Positions 17,046-26,634 are shown, numbered from the stretch's first letter. The stretch: DNA of 36,211 bases from Rhodospirillaceae bacterium Spongia-Bin9 (GCA_900197615.1 FZLR01000025.1:1-36211), one strand, 5' to 3'. The notes: generated by a model from the sequence alone, not told the origin. Program-made: numbers and translations.

Positions 17046-18260
17046 ATGACAGAAAAAATGGCGGGACCCCTCCATGACGTTCGCGTCCTCGACCTCACGA
17101 CCATGGTGGCGGGCCCGGTCGCGACCATGATGCTGGCGGACCAGGGCGCGGAGGTCATCAAGATCGAATCGCCCCGCGGCGATCTCATGCGGAACTTCGG
17201 CAGCATCAACAACGGGATGTCGGCCTCGTTCCTGTCGTGCAATCGCAACAAGCGGGGGTTGGCCCTCGACATCAAGACGCCTGACGGCATCGCCGTCCTC
17301 AAGACGCTGGTCGCGACCGCCGACGTCCTGGTCCAGAACTTCCGCCCCGGCGCGATCGAACGAATGGGCCTGGGCGAAGATGTCGTTCGCGCCATTCGGC
17401 CCGACATTATCTATGCTTCGATCAGCGGCTTCGGCGAGAGCGGACCCTACGTTCATCAGCGGGTCTACGATCCGGTGATTCAGGCGTTGTGCGGACTGGC
17501 GGATATCCAAACGGATTACGCGACCGGCCAGCCCCGCATGGTGCGGACGATCGTGCCGGACAAGACGACGGCGGTCACCGCGGCCCAGGCCATCACGGCG
17601 GCGTTGTTCGCGCGGGAACGCACCGGCGAGGGGCAGCATATCCGCATCGCCATGCTCGATACGATGATCGCCTACCTCTGGCCGGAGGCCATCTCCAGCC
17701 TGTCTTTCGTCGGCAAGGAGCTCGATCCGGCAAGAGGCCAGATGGGCCTCGACCTCATTTTCAAGACCCAGGACGGATACATCACCGCGGGCGCGCTGTC
17801 GGATGCGGAATGGTCCGGCATGTGCGCGGCGCTCGACCGCGCGGACCTGCTGGAAGACGAGCGCTTCAAGACCGCCAAGTCGCGCGCCGAACACGGGGCC
17901 GAGCGGCGGCAGATCGTGAGCGCCGAAATCGGGAAGTGGCAGACGCGGGAAATCCTCGAGCGGCTCGACCGCGAGGAAGTTCCCTGCGCGCCGGTCCTGA
18001 CCCGGTGGCAACTGCTCGACGACGAACAGGTCAACGCGAACGAAATCATCGAGGTCCACCGGGACGGAACGCTGGGCGAGGTGCGGCAGCCCCGGCCGGC
18101 CGCGCGCTTCGACCGCACGCCCGCGGAGATACGCGCGCTTGCGCCCTATCTCGGCGGCGACAACGCCGCGATCCTCGGGGAAATCGGCTATTCGGAAACC
18201 GAAATCGCGCGATTGGGTGAGAGCGGCGTTCTGGCCGGTCGCGAGCCGGAGCCGAAGTGA
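17046..18260 (+). CDS. Class III (CaiB/BaiF) CoA-transferase within TRAP operon
   Basis: 404 residues from ATG 17046; ATG 17058 (MAGPLHDVRVLDL) is an equal choice with AGGA upstream. Seen: VRVLDLTTMVAGPVATMMLADQGAEVIKIE, CNRNKRGLALDIKTPDG, FRPGAIERMGLG, ISGFGESGPYV, and the likely catalytic Asp in TIVPDKTTAVTAAQAITAAL. The C-terminal half has DGYITAGALSDAEWSGM and EVPCAPVLTRWQLLDDEQV. It lies between dctP and dctQ on one strand, so it is probably co-expressed with the transporter and loads CoA on the imported acid. The specific acid cannot be read. Confidence 0.91.
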   Translation: MTEKMAGPLHDVRVLDLTTMVAGPVATMMLADQGAEVIKIESPRGDLMRNFGSINNGMSASFLSCNRNKRGLALDIKTPDGIAVLKTLVATADVLVQNFRPGAIERMGLGEDVVRAIRPDIIYASISGFGESGPYVHQRVYDPVIQALCGLADIQTDYATGQPRMVRTIVPDKTTAVTAAQAITAALFARERTGEGQHIRIAMLDTMIAYLWPEAISSLSFVGKELDPARGQMGLDLIFKTQDGYITAGALSDAEWSGMCAALDRADLLEDERFKTAKSRAEHGAERRQIVSAEIGKWQTREILERLDREEVPCAPVLTRWQLLDDEQVNANEIIEVHRDGTLGEVRQPRPAARFDRTPAEIRALAPYLGGDNAAILGEIGYSETEIARLGESGVLAGREPEPK

Positions 18261-18364
18261 GACGCGCCGCGCCAAACCGGTGCCCGGCCGCGCTGCCGCC
18301 CGGCCTGCGTGCGCGGCCGGCTTTCTTGCGCCGTCACGCTGCCTTGAGCTAGCGTCCGCCCACC

Positions 18365-18910
18365 ATGACTGGTTCGATACGGCGGGCGAAGGCGGTTTTC
18401 GGCGCGGGTTACAGCGGTCTGCTCGCGGGTATCGGCTATCTGGTTGCGGCCTCGATCTGCACCATGGCGGTCCTGATTACCGTCGACGTCGGCCTCCGGG
18501 CATTTCGCATCGGCAACCTGCCCTGGCTTAACGAGGTCGCCGAATACGCACTCTATGTCGGCACGTTTCTCGCCGCGCCCTGGGCGCTCCGCCTCGGCGC
18601 GCATGTCCGTATCGACATTATCGTCGACGGCCTGCCCGAACGGGCATCGCGGCGTCTGGAGCAGTTCGTCGACGCTCTGGGCGGCGGCGTCTCGGCGGTC
18701 CTGTTTTATTTCGGATGCGTCGGCACGCTCCAGGCCTACGAATTCGGGCACATGCAATTCAAGACGATCACCCTGCCCAACTGGCCGCTCCTGAGCGTCT
18801 TCGCCATCGCCATGCTGCTCCTCACGATCGAGTTCGCGCTCAGGTTTGCCCGCGCTTTCCAATCGGACGCAGCGCGCGGCGAAGATTACTCCCTGACAAG
18901 CGGGATGTGA
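18365..18910 (+). CDS. dctQ: TRAP transporter small permease subunit
   Basis: 181 residues, four membrane segments (about 20-42, 60-78, 100-125, 138-160). The WLNEVAEYALYVGTFLAAPWALRLGAHVRID block is the DctQ hallmark. It forms the small subunit with DctM 3 bp downstream and serves the DctP receptor. No good ribosome site precedes the ATG. It starts 104 bp after the CoA-transferase stop. Confidence 0.9.
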   Translation: MTGSIRRAKAVFGAGYSGLLAGIGYLVAASICTMAVLITVDVGLRAFRIGNLPWLNEVAEYALYVGTFLAAPWALRLGAHVRIDIIVDGLPERASRRLEQFVDALGGGVSAVLFYFGCVGTLQAYEFGHMQFKTITLPNWPLLSVFAIAMLLLTIEFALRFARAFQSDAARGEDYSLTSGM

Positions 18911-18913
18911 GTC

Positions 18914-20227
18914 ATGGCATGGCCCGTGGCGATGGCGTTGATGCTGGGCATCGTCTGCTTTGCGATGGCGCCCGGATTGCCGGTCGCCTTTGCCTTCCTG
19001 CTCGCCAATATCGTCGGCGCCTTCGCCTTTCTCGGCGGTTCTGCCAGCCTCTCCACGTTCGCGGCCGAGTGCATGCAGGCGATCGGGCGGTTCTCCCTGA
19101 CACCCATCCCCCTGTTCATCCTGATGGGCGAGATCCTGTTTCAGAGCGGGGTGGCGCTGAACGCGATCGCCGCGGTCGACCGGCTGATCGCGCGGGTGCC
19201 CGGACGGCTGTCGATCGTTACGATATTCGGCGGCACCCTGTTTTCCACGCTGTCGGGATCGACGATCGCCAATACGGCGTTGCTCGGAAACGTTCTGCTG
19301 CCCCAGATGGTGGAGCGGGGTTACGCGCCGAAATTCGCCATGGGGCCGATCATGGCGACCGGCGGAATCGCCATGCTGATACCGCCGTCGGCGCTGGCCG
19401 TTCTGCTGGCGAGCCTCGCTGAGCAACCGATTGCGGCACTGCTGATCGCCGGGATCGTTCCCGGCATTATGATGGCCATTCTCTTTGTCGGATATGTGGT
19501 CGTACGCAGTACGGTAAGTCCGCATCTGGCGCCGTCTTACGACCCTTCGGAGCAGGAATCGGGATCCCGGTGGCGGCCGTTCCTCGTGCAGGTGGTCCCG
19601 CTGCTGTCGATTTTCGCGGTTGTTGTCGGCAGCATCTTCGCCGGCATCGCTTCGCCGACGGAATCGGCCGCTCTGGGATGCGTGGCATCGACGATCGCCT
19701 GCGCTGCCTATCGCTCGCTGTCCTGGCGGAAGATGGTCAAGGCGGCCGTCGAGACTGCCAAGATCACCACCATGATCCTGTTCATCATCGCCGGGTCGCT
19801 CACCTTTTCGCAGGTACTTGCCGTTTCGGGTGCGACGACGGGGCTGATCGAGGCGATGCAGGGCCTCGACCTGGAAGCGCTGACAGTCGTGATCGTGATG
19901 CTCCTGATCTTGCTGTTCCTCGGCGCCTTCATGGACCAGGTGAGCATGCTGCTCCTGACCCTGCCCTTCTTCATTCCGCTGGCGATGCAGCAGGGCGTCG
20001 AGATGCTCTGGTTCATGGTGCTGATCCTGCTGGTCATGGAGATTTCGCTCCTGACCCCGCCATTCGGCCTCCTGTTGTTCGTGATGAAAGGCGTCGCCCC
20101 GATGCGGGTCACCCTCATCCAGGTGTATGCCGCCGCCGTTCCGTTCGTTGTGCTGGAGCTTGCCGTCCTTGCCCTGATCGTCCTGGTCCCTAGCGTCGCA
20201 ACCTGGCTGCCGAAGCTGATCGAATGA
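18914..20227 (+). CDS. dctM: TRAP transporter large permease subunit
   Basis: 437 residues, about twelve membrane segments. Seen: FSLTPIPLFILMGEILFQSG, GTLFSTLSGSTIANTALLGN, GGIAMLIPPSALAVLLASLAEQP, and near the end FLGAFMDQVSMLLLTLPFFIPLA and LTPPFGLLLFVMKGVAP. These are the two scoop motifs of sodium-coupled DctM. The start lies 3 bp past the dctQ stop, so the two are translated together. A complete gene of normal length. Confidence 0.93.
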   Translation: MAWPVAMALMLGIVCFAMAPGLPVAFAFLLANIVGAFAFLGGSASLSTFAAECMQAIGRFSLTPIPLFILMGEILFQSGVALNAIAAVDRLIARVPGRLSIVTIFGGTLFSTLSGSTIANTALLGNVLLPQMVERGYAPKFAMGPIMATGGIAMLIPPSALAVLLASLAEQPIAALLIAGIVPGIMMAILFVGYVVVRSTVSPHLAPSYDPSEQESGSRWRPFLVQVVPLLSIFAVVVGSIFAGIASPTESAALGCVASTIACAAYRSLSWRKMVKAAVETAKITTMILFIIAGSLTFSQVLAVSGATTGLIEAMQGLDLEALTVVIVMLLILLFLGAFMDQVSMLLLTLPFFIPLAMQQGVEMLWFMVLILLVMEISLLTPPFGLLLFVMKGVAPMRVTLIQVYAAAVPFVVLELAVLALIVLVPSVATWLPKLIE

Positions 20228-20280
20228 GCCGGGTATCCGGGCGGGTGGCGGGCACACCCTGTGCTGCGGCGGGTTGCAGC

Positions 20281-20309
20281 TTGACCGGCGACAAGTCCAC
20301 CGCTACCGT
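20281..20309 (+). promoter_or_regulatory. candidate leuA operon promoter
   Basis: TTGACC (20281-20286), exactly 17 bases, then TACCGT (20304-20309). Transcription would begin near 20316, so the leader-peptide ATG at 20320 would lie within a few bases of the RNA 5' end. The form matches the ilvE candidate promoter. Confidence 0.5.
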
Positions 20310-20319
20310 CCGCCCCGAT

Positions 20320-20376
20320 ATGCACATGCCGCACGCCATTATCGGTCTGCTTCTGCTTAGCCACCCGGCGTCCTAG
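20320..20376 (+). CDS. leuA leader peptide with Ile and Leu codons
   Basis: An 18-residue frame, MHMPHAIIGLLLLSHPAS, ends about 200 bp before leuA. Two Ile codons and four Leu codons in a row (CTG CTT CTG CTT) are what an attenuation leader for branched-chain synthesis uses to sense charged tRNA. There is no ribosome site, and the candidate promoter puts the RNA start about 4 bases away, so the message is probably leaderless. Leaderless attenuator peptides are known for trpL in rhizobia. A perfect inverted repeat overlaps its stop codon. The gene is short and the call rests on codon content and position. Confidence 0.72.
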   Translation: MHMPHAIIGLLLLSHPAS

Positions 20377-20467
20377 GACGCCGGGCCAAGGGCGCGCGAC
20401 CGCCGCCCGCCGCATGTGACATCCCCGATCCGGAAGCCCTTCAGGCCAGAGAGCCTGAGGCAGGATC
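20364..20467 (+). promoter_or_regulatory. leuA leader RNA hairpins (attenuator candidate)
   Basis: Hairpin 1: 10-base perfect arms 20364-20373 and 20376-20385 centred on the leader stop codon. Hairpin 2: CTTCAGGC (20439-20446) with GCCTGAGG (20453-20460), extended by GATCC (20426-20430) with GGATC (20463-20467). A smaller GGGCG/CGCCC stem lies between. No T-run follows any stem up to leuA, so termination would not be standard intrinsic; Rho or translational control is possible. Confidence 0.5.
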
Positions 20468-20496
20468 CCCCAAGAGGACAATCGGACAAACGGTAG

Positions 20497-22272
<1,776 letters not shown>

Positions 22273-22278
22273 GGGACG

Positions 22279-22388
22279 CCCCTCGATACGCCCCCTGCGG
22301 AGGCTATTCGGGATGTGGGTGCTGGAAGGCTGACATTCTCACCCCCCCTCATCCTGAGTAGCGGCCGCAGGCCGCTTATCGAAGGACA
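22279..22388. repeat. inverted pair of alphaproteobacterial intergenic repeats
   Basis: Copy A (22279-22319) and copy B (22346-22388) are inverted relative to each other. Copy B has the familiar pattern CCTCATCCTGAGTAGC, inner palindrome GCGGCCGCAGGCCGC, TATCGAAGGA; the reverse of copy A reads CATCCCGAATAGCCTCCG and ends GTATCGAG. Such elements are scattered between genes in many alphaproteobacteria. The pair can fold into a long hairpin and may serve as the 3' end of leuA RNA. Confidence 0.7.
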
Positions 22389-22437
22389 AGGCGCCTCGGA
22401 GAATGGTTCCACTAGCGTCGTCCGATGCCCCCTTCCT

Positions 22438-22545
22438 TCACCCGTACTTCAGGCCGAGCTGGTTGAGGCGCTCTTCGAACCAGGCGCCGGTGTGGTCGAT
22501 GCGGGTGTCGCGCGCTTCCCGGAGCGCGGCTATGCCGCCGGCGAT
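22438..22545 (-). pseudogene. possible C-terminal remnant of a small gene
   Basis: In a different frame from higA, minus strand 22545 to stop at 22438 reads [20 protein letters not shown] then ERLNQLGLKYG. Codon use has strong GC at third positions and the end looks like a real protein terminus, but the 5' part is replaced by higA. No family can be named. It may also be chance. Confidence 0.25.
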
Positions 22546-22820
22546 AACCGCTCGACCTTGATCCGGTCGGCTTTCTTCATTGCCTGAGCCAGTTCGTAGG
22601 CCGATTGAAGCCGGTACCAGGTTTCCGCGCCGCCCCCGAAAGCCTTGTCGAGGCGGATCGCCATCTCGGGCGAAATCCCCGAACGGCAATTGACAATATC
22701 CGAAAGCTGCTTGCGGCTGACGCCGAGCCTGTGCGCCGCCTCGGTAACGCTGAGCCCCAACGGCTCAAGACAATCGTGACGTACGGACAGGCCCGGATGG
22801 GGCGGATTCTTCATTGGCAC
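22530..22820 (-). CDS. higA: HigA-like antitoxin (XRE helix-turn-helix)
   Basis: 96 residues. The helix-turn-helix (about 22-60) reads [43 protein letters not shown], then the family [13 protein letters not shown]. It neutralises HigB and represses the operon by family. The GTG at 22820 is chosen as start, since AGGAGG lies exactly 8 bases upstream; the ATG at 22814 is two codons later. It lies 12 bp after the toxin gene, the usual toxin-first HigBA order. Confidence 0.92.
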   Translation of the reverse strand: MPMKNPPHPGLSVRHDCLEPLGLSVTEAAHRLGVSRKQLSDIVNCRSGISPEMAIRLDKAFGGGAETWYRLQSAYELAQAMKKADRIKVERLSPAA

Positions 22821-22832
22821 GGCTCGATCCTC

Positions 22833-23111
22833 CTAGTGGTAATCGACCAGATCCACATCCCTGACGTCCCGTCCATCGAAGCGGAAGACGACGCGCCAGT
22901 TACCGGACACACTGACTGCCCAATAGCCCGCCAGATCGCCTTTCAACGGGTGCAATCCGAAACCCGGCAGGTTCATGTCTCCCGGCTCAGCCGCTTCGTC
23001 GAGACGGGCAAGAACCCGCTCGGCCTTGGCAATCAACCTCGGGGAAACCCGCCTGCGGTCTCCCTTCTCGAACAAACGCTCAAGGCCTTTGTGGCGAAAG
23101 CTGAGAATCAC
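22833..23111 (-). CDS. higB: HigB-like toxin (RelE superfamily)
   Basis: 92 residues. LSFRHKGLERLFEKGDRRRV, the MNLPGFGLHPLKGDLAGYWAVSVSGNWRVVFRFDG core and VDLVDYH at the end match the short HigB/plasmid killer family. Known members cut mRNA on the ribosome; that activity is inferred. It starts with GTG at 23111 and has no ribosome site; the promoter within the inverted repeat upstream would start RNA at about this codon, so the message may be leaderless. First gene of higBA. Confidence 0.9.
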   Translation of the reverse strand: MILSFRHKGLERLFEKGDRRRVSPRLIAKAERVLARLDEAAEPGDMNLPGFGLHPLKGDLAGYWAVSVSGNWRVVFRFDGRDVRDVDLVDYH

Positions 23112-23116
23112 GAGCC

Positions 23117-23150
23117 GATTTGTAACCTATCACCGCGCAGGTTACAAATC
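23117..23150 (-). promoter_or_regulatory. higBA operator-promoter (12-bp inverted repeat)
   Basis: GATTTGTAACCT (23117-23128) and AGGTTACAAATC (23139-23150) are perfect inverted arms, 10 bases apart. Within them on the minus strand lie TTGTAA (23147-23142) and TACAAA (23124-23119), exactly 17 bases apart, a good promoter. A HigA dimer on the arms would cover both boxes. Confidence 0.75.
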
Positions 23151-23285
23151 GAAAGGATCGTCTGCGCGGCGCGTTCCCGCCCGGCGACGGGCGGCTTCCG
23201 CCTCCCGGCCTTTCGTGGTTTAACCGCCTTGCCGCCGGCACCGGATTCTGCCGGAGGGTTCCGTCCGTCGGAAAGGGTACGGGGC

Positions 23286-24128
23286 ATGCCGCAGGGTACA
23301 GCGGAAAGGATCGAAAAGGCCGGCGACCTGATGGCCGGCCGGCGCGGGCTGGTCATGGGCGTGGCGAACGAGCGCTCGCTGGCCTGGGGCATCGCGCGCG
23401 CCGCGGCGGCCCAGGGGGCGGAGATCGCCTTCACCTACCAGGATATCGAGGCGATCGCGCGCCGCGCGATCCCGCTGTGCGAGAGCACCGGCTCTCCCAT
23501 CGTCATGCCCGCCGACGTCACCCGGCCGGACATGATGGACGCGCTGTTCGACCGGATCGGCAGCCTGTGGGGCGGGCTCGATTTCGTCGTCCATTCCCTG
23601 GCCTTCTCCGACCGGAACGAACTTGCCGGCCGTTATATCGACACCAGCCGGGACAATTTCCTCCAGACTCTGGAGATCAGCGCCTTTTCCTTCACCGACC
23701 TGGCGCGGCGGGCCGAGCCGCTGATGAAAACCGACGCGGACGGGGGCGGCGATGGGGGCGGCGCGCTGCTGACACTCACTTTCGACGGCTCGAACCGGGT
23801 CTTCCGCTCCTACAATGTCATGGGAGTCGCCAAGGCGGCGCTGGAGGCCAGCGTGCGCTACCTCGCCAACGACCTGGGCGCGGCCGGCATCCGGGTGAAC
23901 GCGCTCTCCGCCGGGCCGATGCGCACGCTCGCCGGCGCCGGCGTCGGCGATGCGCGCTATCTCTACCAGTGGGTCGAGCGCAACGCTGCGCTCCGCCGCA
24001 ACCCGACGCTCGACGAGGTCGGCAACACCGGCCTCTACCTGATCTCGCCGCTCAGCGCCGGGGTCAGCGGCGAGGTCCACCATGTCGATTGCGGCTACAA
24101 CGTCATCGGCATGGGTGTGGTGGACTGA
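23286..24128 (+). CDS. fabI: Enoyl-ACP reductase, FabI type (variant)
   Basis: 280 residues, short-chain dehydrogenase fold. It reduces enoyl-ACP in fatty acid synthesis with NADH, by family. Seen: GRRGLVMGVANERSLAWGIA with the FabI nucleotide loop, ADVTRPDMMDALF, FVVHSLAF, catalytic Tyr176 and Lys183 in SYNVMGVAKAALEASVRYLA, and SAGPMRTLAGAGVGD. Two oddities: the first conserved Tyr of FabI (Tyr146 in E. coli) is Phe166, and a glycine-rich insert (ADGGGDGGGA, 151-160) precedes it. The ATG at 23286 is used; Met16 (MAGRRGLVMG) would fit the family start as well. Probably an extra FabI-like copy; a main copy may lie elsewhere. Confidence 0.85.
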   Translation: MPQGTAERIEKAGDLMAGRRGLVMGVANERSLAWGIARAAAAQGAEIAFTYQDIEAIARRAIPLCESTGSPIVMPADVTRPDMMDALFDRIGSLWGGLDFVVHSLAFSDRNELAGRYIDTSRDNFLQTLEISAFSFTDLARRAEPLMKTDADGGGDGGGALLTLTFDGSNRVFRSYNVMGVAKAALEASVRYLANDLGAAGIRVNALSAGPMRTLAGAGVGDARYLYQWVERNAALRRNPTLDEVGNTGLYLISPLSAGVSGEVHHVDCGYNVIGMGVVD

Positions 24129-24152
24129 GGGCGGGTTTGGGGAGGGCCGACC

Positions 24153-24584
24153 GTGAGCCTCGATACGACGTTCCTGCGGCGCTGCATAGAAACTCTGGAA
24201 CGCGCTCTGAACGAAATGGGAGAGCAGCGCGGGACCGGGCCTGACGACTTTCTCCACGACGTGTACCGCGCCGCCTGCGTCAAGGAATTCGAACTGATCC
24301 TTGAACAGAGCGGCAAGCTGCTGCGCAAGCGCCTCGCCGCTTTCTTCGCCAGCAACCGGCAGGCCGACCGGCTTGTCTTCAAGGATCTGTTCCGCCATGC
24401 CGCGAAACACGGGCTGATCGAAGCCGAAGCGGCCGAGCGCTGGCTTCGCTATCGCGACAACCGGAACGACACCTCGCACAATTGTGGCGAGGATTTCGCC
24501 GAGGAGACCCTGAAGCTGTTGCCGGCCTTCGTTGCCGATGCGAAGGCCCTGGCCGACACGATCGAGGCAGCGGGCGATGGCTGA
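24153..24584 (+). CDS. HEPN-domain toxin (HI0074/HepT-like)
   Basis: 143 residues, all helical. The C-terminal half carries the HEPN RNase motif R-x4-H: Arg104 and His109 in NRNDTSHNC. In typical members the motif is R-x4-H-x-Y, and that Tyr is modified by the partner nucleotidyltransferase. Here the position is Cys111. The rest (FEFTFELAWK-like KEFELILEQSGKLL) fits the nucleotidyltransferase substrate-binding family. GTG at 24153 follows GGGGAGGG. The stop overlaps the MNT start by 8 bp. RNase toxicity is inferred from family. Confidence 0.85.
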   Translation: MSLDTTFLRRCIETLERALNEMGEQRGTGPDDFLHDVYRAACVKEFELILEQSGKLLRKRLAAFFASNRQADRLVFKDLFRHAAKHGLIEAEAAERWLRYRDNRNDTSHNCGEDFAEETLKLLPAFVADAKALADTIEAAGDG

Positions 24585-24921
24585 CCGCCTCCATCTCCAG
24601 CCGAAACATCGCGAGTTACTGGAAACGCTGTTGCGGGAGCATCTGCCCGACGTCGAGGTCTGGGCCTACGGAAGCCGCGTGAGCGGGAAGAGCCACGACG
24701 GCAGCGATCTCGACCTTGTATTGCGCGGACCGGGCCTGAAGGAGATTCCGCTCGACAAGTTGGGAGATTTCGAGGAGGCGGTGAGGGAGTCGACCGTCCC
24801 TTTCCTGGTCGAGGCCCGCGATTGGGCGCGTCTACCCGAGCGCTTTCATGGCGAAATCGAATGCAATCATGCGGTGTTGATCGAAAGAGCTCTGCTCCCC
24901 TCGCGCACGGGAGTTGCCTGA
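24577..24921 (+). CDS. MNT-type nucleotidyltransferase antitoxin (MntA-like)
   Basis: 114 residues from ATG 24577, inside the end of the HEPN gene. The minimal nucleotidyltransferase signature GS-x10-D-x-D is complete: Gly32-Ser33, then Asp44 and Asp46 in YGSRVSGKSHDGSDLDLVL. A further acidic residue in VEARDWARLP is the likely third metal ligand. Known partners add AMP units to the HEPN toxin and so block it. The 8-bp overlap implies coupled translation. Its stop lies 30 bp from the convergent mcd stop. Confidence 0.87.
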   Translation: MADRLHLQPKHRELLETLLREHLPDVEVWAYGSRVSGKSHDGSDLDLVLRGPGLKEIPLDKLGDFEEAVRESTVPFLVEARDWARLPERFHGEIECNHAVLIERALLPSRTGVA

Positions 24922-24951
24922 CGGCCCCAAATCGACCGCCGGATATCCGCC

Positions 24952-26634
24952 CTAATTCCGCCGCTCGATCAGGCCCCGGGCGATGATGTGGGCCTGGATT
25001 TCGGCGGCGCCTTCGAAAATGTTGAGAATCCGGGCGTCGCACAGCACGCGGCTGATCTCGTATTCCTGGGCGTAGCCGTTGCCGCCATGGACCTGCAACG
25101 CGTTGTCGGCATTCGCCCAGGCGACCCGGGCAGCGAGCAGCTTGGCCATGCCGGCCTCGATATCGCAGCGTCGGTCGCTGTCCTTCTCGCGCGCAGCGAA
25201 CCAGGTGAGTTGGCGCACCATCATCGTTTCGACCGCCATCCAGGCGATCTTGCCGGCGACCCGCGGAAATTCGTAGATCGGCTTGCCGAACTGCATACGC
25301 TCCCGGCCGTAGGCGAGACCGAGCTCCATGGCATTCCGGGCGACGCCGACGGCGCGCGCCGCGGTCTGGATGCGCGCGCTCTCGAAGGTCGCCATGAGTT
25401 GCTTGAAGCCCTCGCCTTCGACCTGGCCGAGCAGGCAATCGGCCGGCACCTCGAAGCCGTCGAAGCCGATCTCGTATTCCTTCATGCCGCGGTAGCCGAG
25501 GACGTGGATCTCCCCGCCCGACATTCCGGGCGCCGGGAAGGGCTCGGCGTCGGTGCCGCGCGGCTTGGGCGCGATGAACATGGAAAGCCCGCGATAGCCC
25601 GCCCGGTCCGGATCGGTGCGCGCCAGCAGGGTCATCATGTCGGTGCGCGCCGCGTGGGTGATCCAGGTCTTGTTGCCGGTCACCCGGTAGACGTCGCCGT
25701 CGCGGATTGCGCGGGTGCGCAGGCTGGCAAGGTCGGAGCCGGTGTTGGGCTCGGTGAACACGGCGGTCGGCAGCACCGCGCCGGAGGCGATCCTGGCCAG
25801 CCATGCGTCGCGCTGGGCCGGCGTGCCGGCCAGCCGGATCAGTTCGCCGGCAATCTCCGAGCGCGTGCCCAGCGAGCCGACGCCGATATAGCCGCGCGAC
25901 AGCTCCTCGGTGACGATGCACATGGCGACCTTGCCGAGGCCGAGGCCGCCGAATTCCTCGGGAATCGTCAGGCCGAAGACGCCGAGTTCGGCCAGGTCGT
26001 TCACTACGTCCATCGGGATCAGCACATCCTCGACATGCCAGCCATGGGCATGAGGCGCGATCTTCTCGTCGGTGAAGCGGCGGAACTGGTCGCGGATCAT
26101 GACCAGCATCTCGTCGTCCAGCCCATCGTCGCCGAAGCTGCTTTCCGCGATCAGCGCAGCCAGGCCCATCCGGGCGGCGTCGCTGTTGCCGCCGGCGATC
26201 AACGCCCGCACCGCCGGTGTCCCATATGCTGCCACCGCCGCTTCCGGCACGCCCATGTCCGCCGGGCGCAGCACCTCGCCCTGGCTGATCGCTATGCCGC
26301 CCTGCAACTGGGCGAGATACTCGCCGAACCCGGCCTGGAGGATGAGCCGCTCGGCCTCGCCGAGCCGGCCCGCAGCCTCGAGCCGTTCGGCCCAGGACAG
26401 CGTCTGTTCGAGCGCCGCGACATAGGTGTTGAACCAGGCCAGGCCATGGGCGGCGAACTGCTCCCGCTCCAGCAGCGCCGGATCGACCTTGCCCGAAGGC
26501 GCAACCAGTCCGGCGACCGCCCGGCGCGCCGAGTCCCTCAGCCCTTCGGCCGCCTTGAGCGCCTCGCGGCACAACGCCAGCGGATCGGCAAGCAGGCCGC
26601 TATCGGCGGCGGCAGGGCGGATCGTCTCGTTCAT
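24952..26634 (-). CDS. mcd: Methylsuccinyl-CoA dehydrogenase (acyl-CoA dehydrogenase family)
   Basis: 560 residues. Oxidises methylsuccinyl-CoA to mesaconyl-CoA in the ethylmalonyl-CoA pathway, FAD-dependent. The N-terminal extension of about 140 residues (LEREQFAAHGLAWFNTYVAALEQTL, GEYLAQLQGGIAISQGE) is special to Mcd and absent from ordinary acyl-CoA dehydrogenases. The core has AVFTEPNTGSDLASLRTRA, TGNKTWITHAA, YGRERMQFGKPI, QVHGGNGYAQEYEISRVLCD and ILNIFEGAAEIQ. Met at 26634 is preferred to the frame start at 26742, which would overlap the capA-like stop and adds an unlike segment. ecm and ccr are nearby, supporting the name. Confidence 0.9.
   Translation of the reverse strand: MNETIRPAAADSGLLADPLALCREALKAAEGLRDSARRAVAGLVAPSGKVDPALLEREQFAAHGLAWFNTYVAALEQTLSWAERLEAAGRLGEAERLILQAGFGEYLAQLQGGIAISQGEVLRPADMGVPEAAVAAYGTPAVRALIAGGNSDAARMGLAALIAESSFGDDGLDDEMLVMIRDQFRRFTDEKIAPHAHGWHVEDVLIPMDVVNDLAELGVFGLTIPEEFGGLGLGKVAMCIVTEELSRGYIGVGSLGTRSEIAGELIRLAGTPAQRDAWLARIASGAVLPTAVFTEPNTGSDLASLRTRAIRDGDVYRVTGNKTWITHAARTDMMTLLARTDPDRAGYRGLSMFIAPKPRGTDAEPFPAPGMSGGEIHVLGYRGMKEYEIGFDGFEVPADCLLGQVEGEGFKQLMATFESARIQTAARAVGVARNAMELGLAYGRERMQFGKPIYEFPRVAGKIAWMAVETMMVRQLTWFAAREKDSDRRCDIEAGMAKLLAARVAWANADNALQVHGGNGYAQEYEISRVLCDARILNIFEGAAEIQAHIIARGLIERRN

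Noticed and set aside
15666-18275. Minus-strand frame of 869 codons
   Set aside because: It is opposite dctP and the CoA-transferase, which have strong motifs.
18188-20257. Minus-strand frame of 689 codons opposite dctQM
   Set aside because: Its composition (Gln, His, Asp, Arg) is that of antisense to membrane protein codons; dctQ and dctM are clear.
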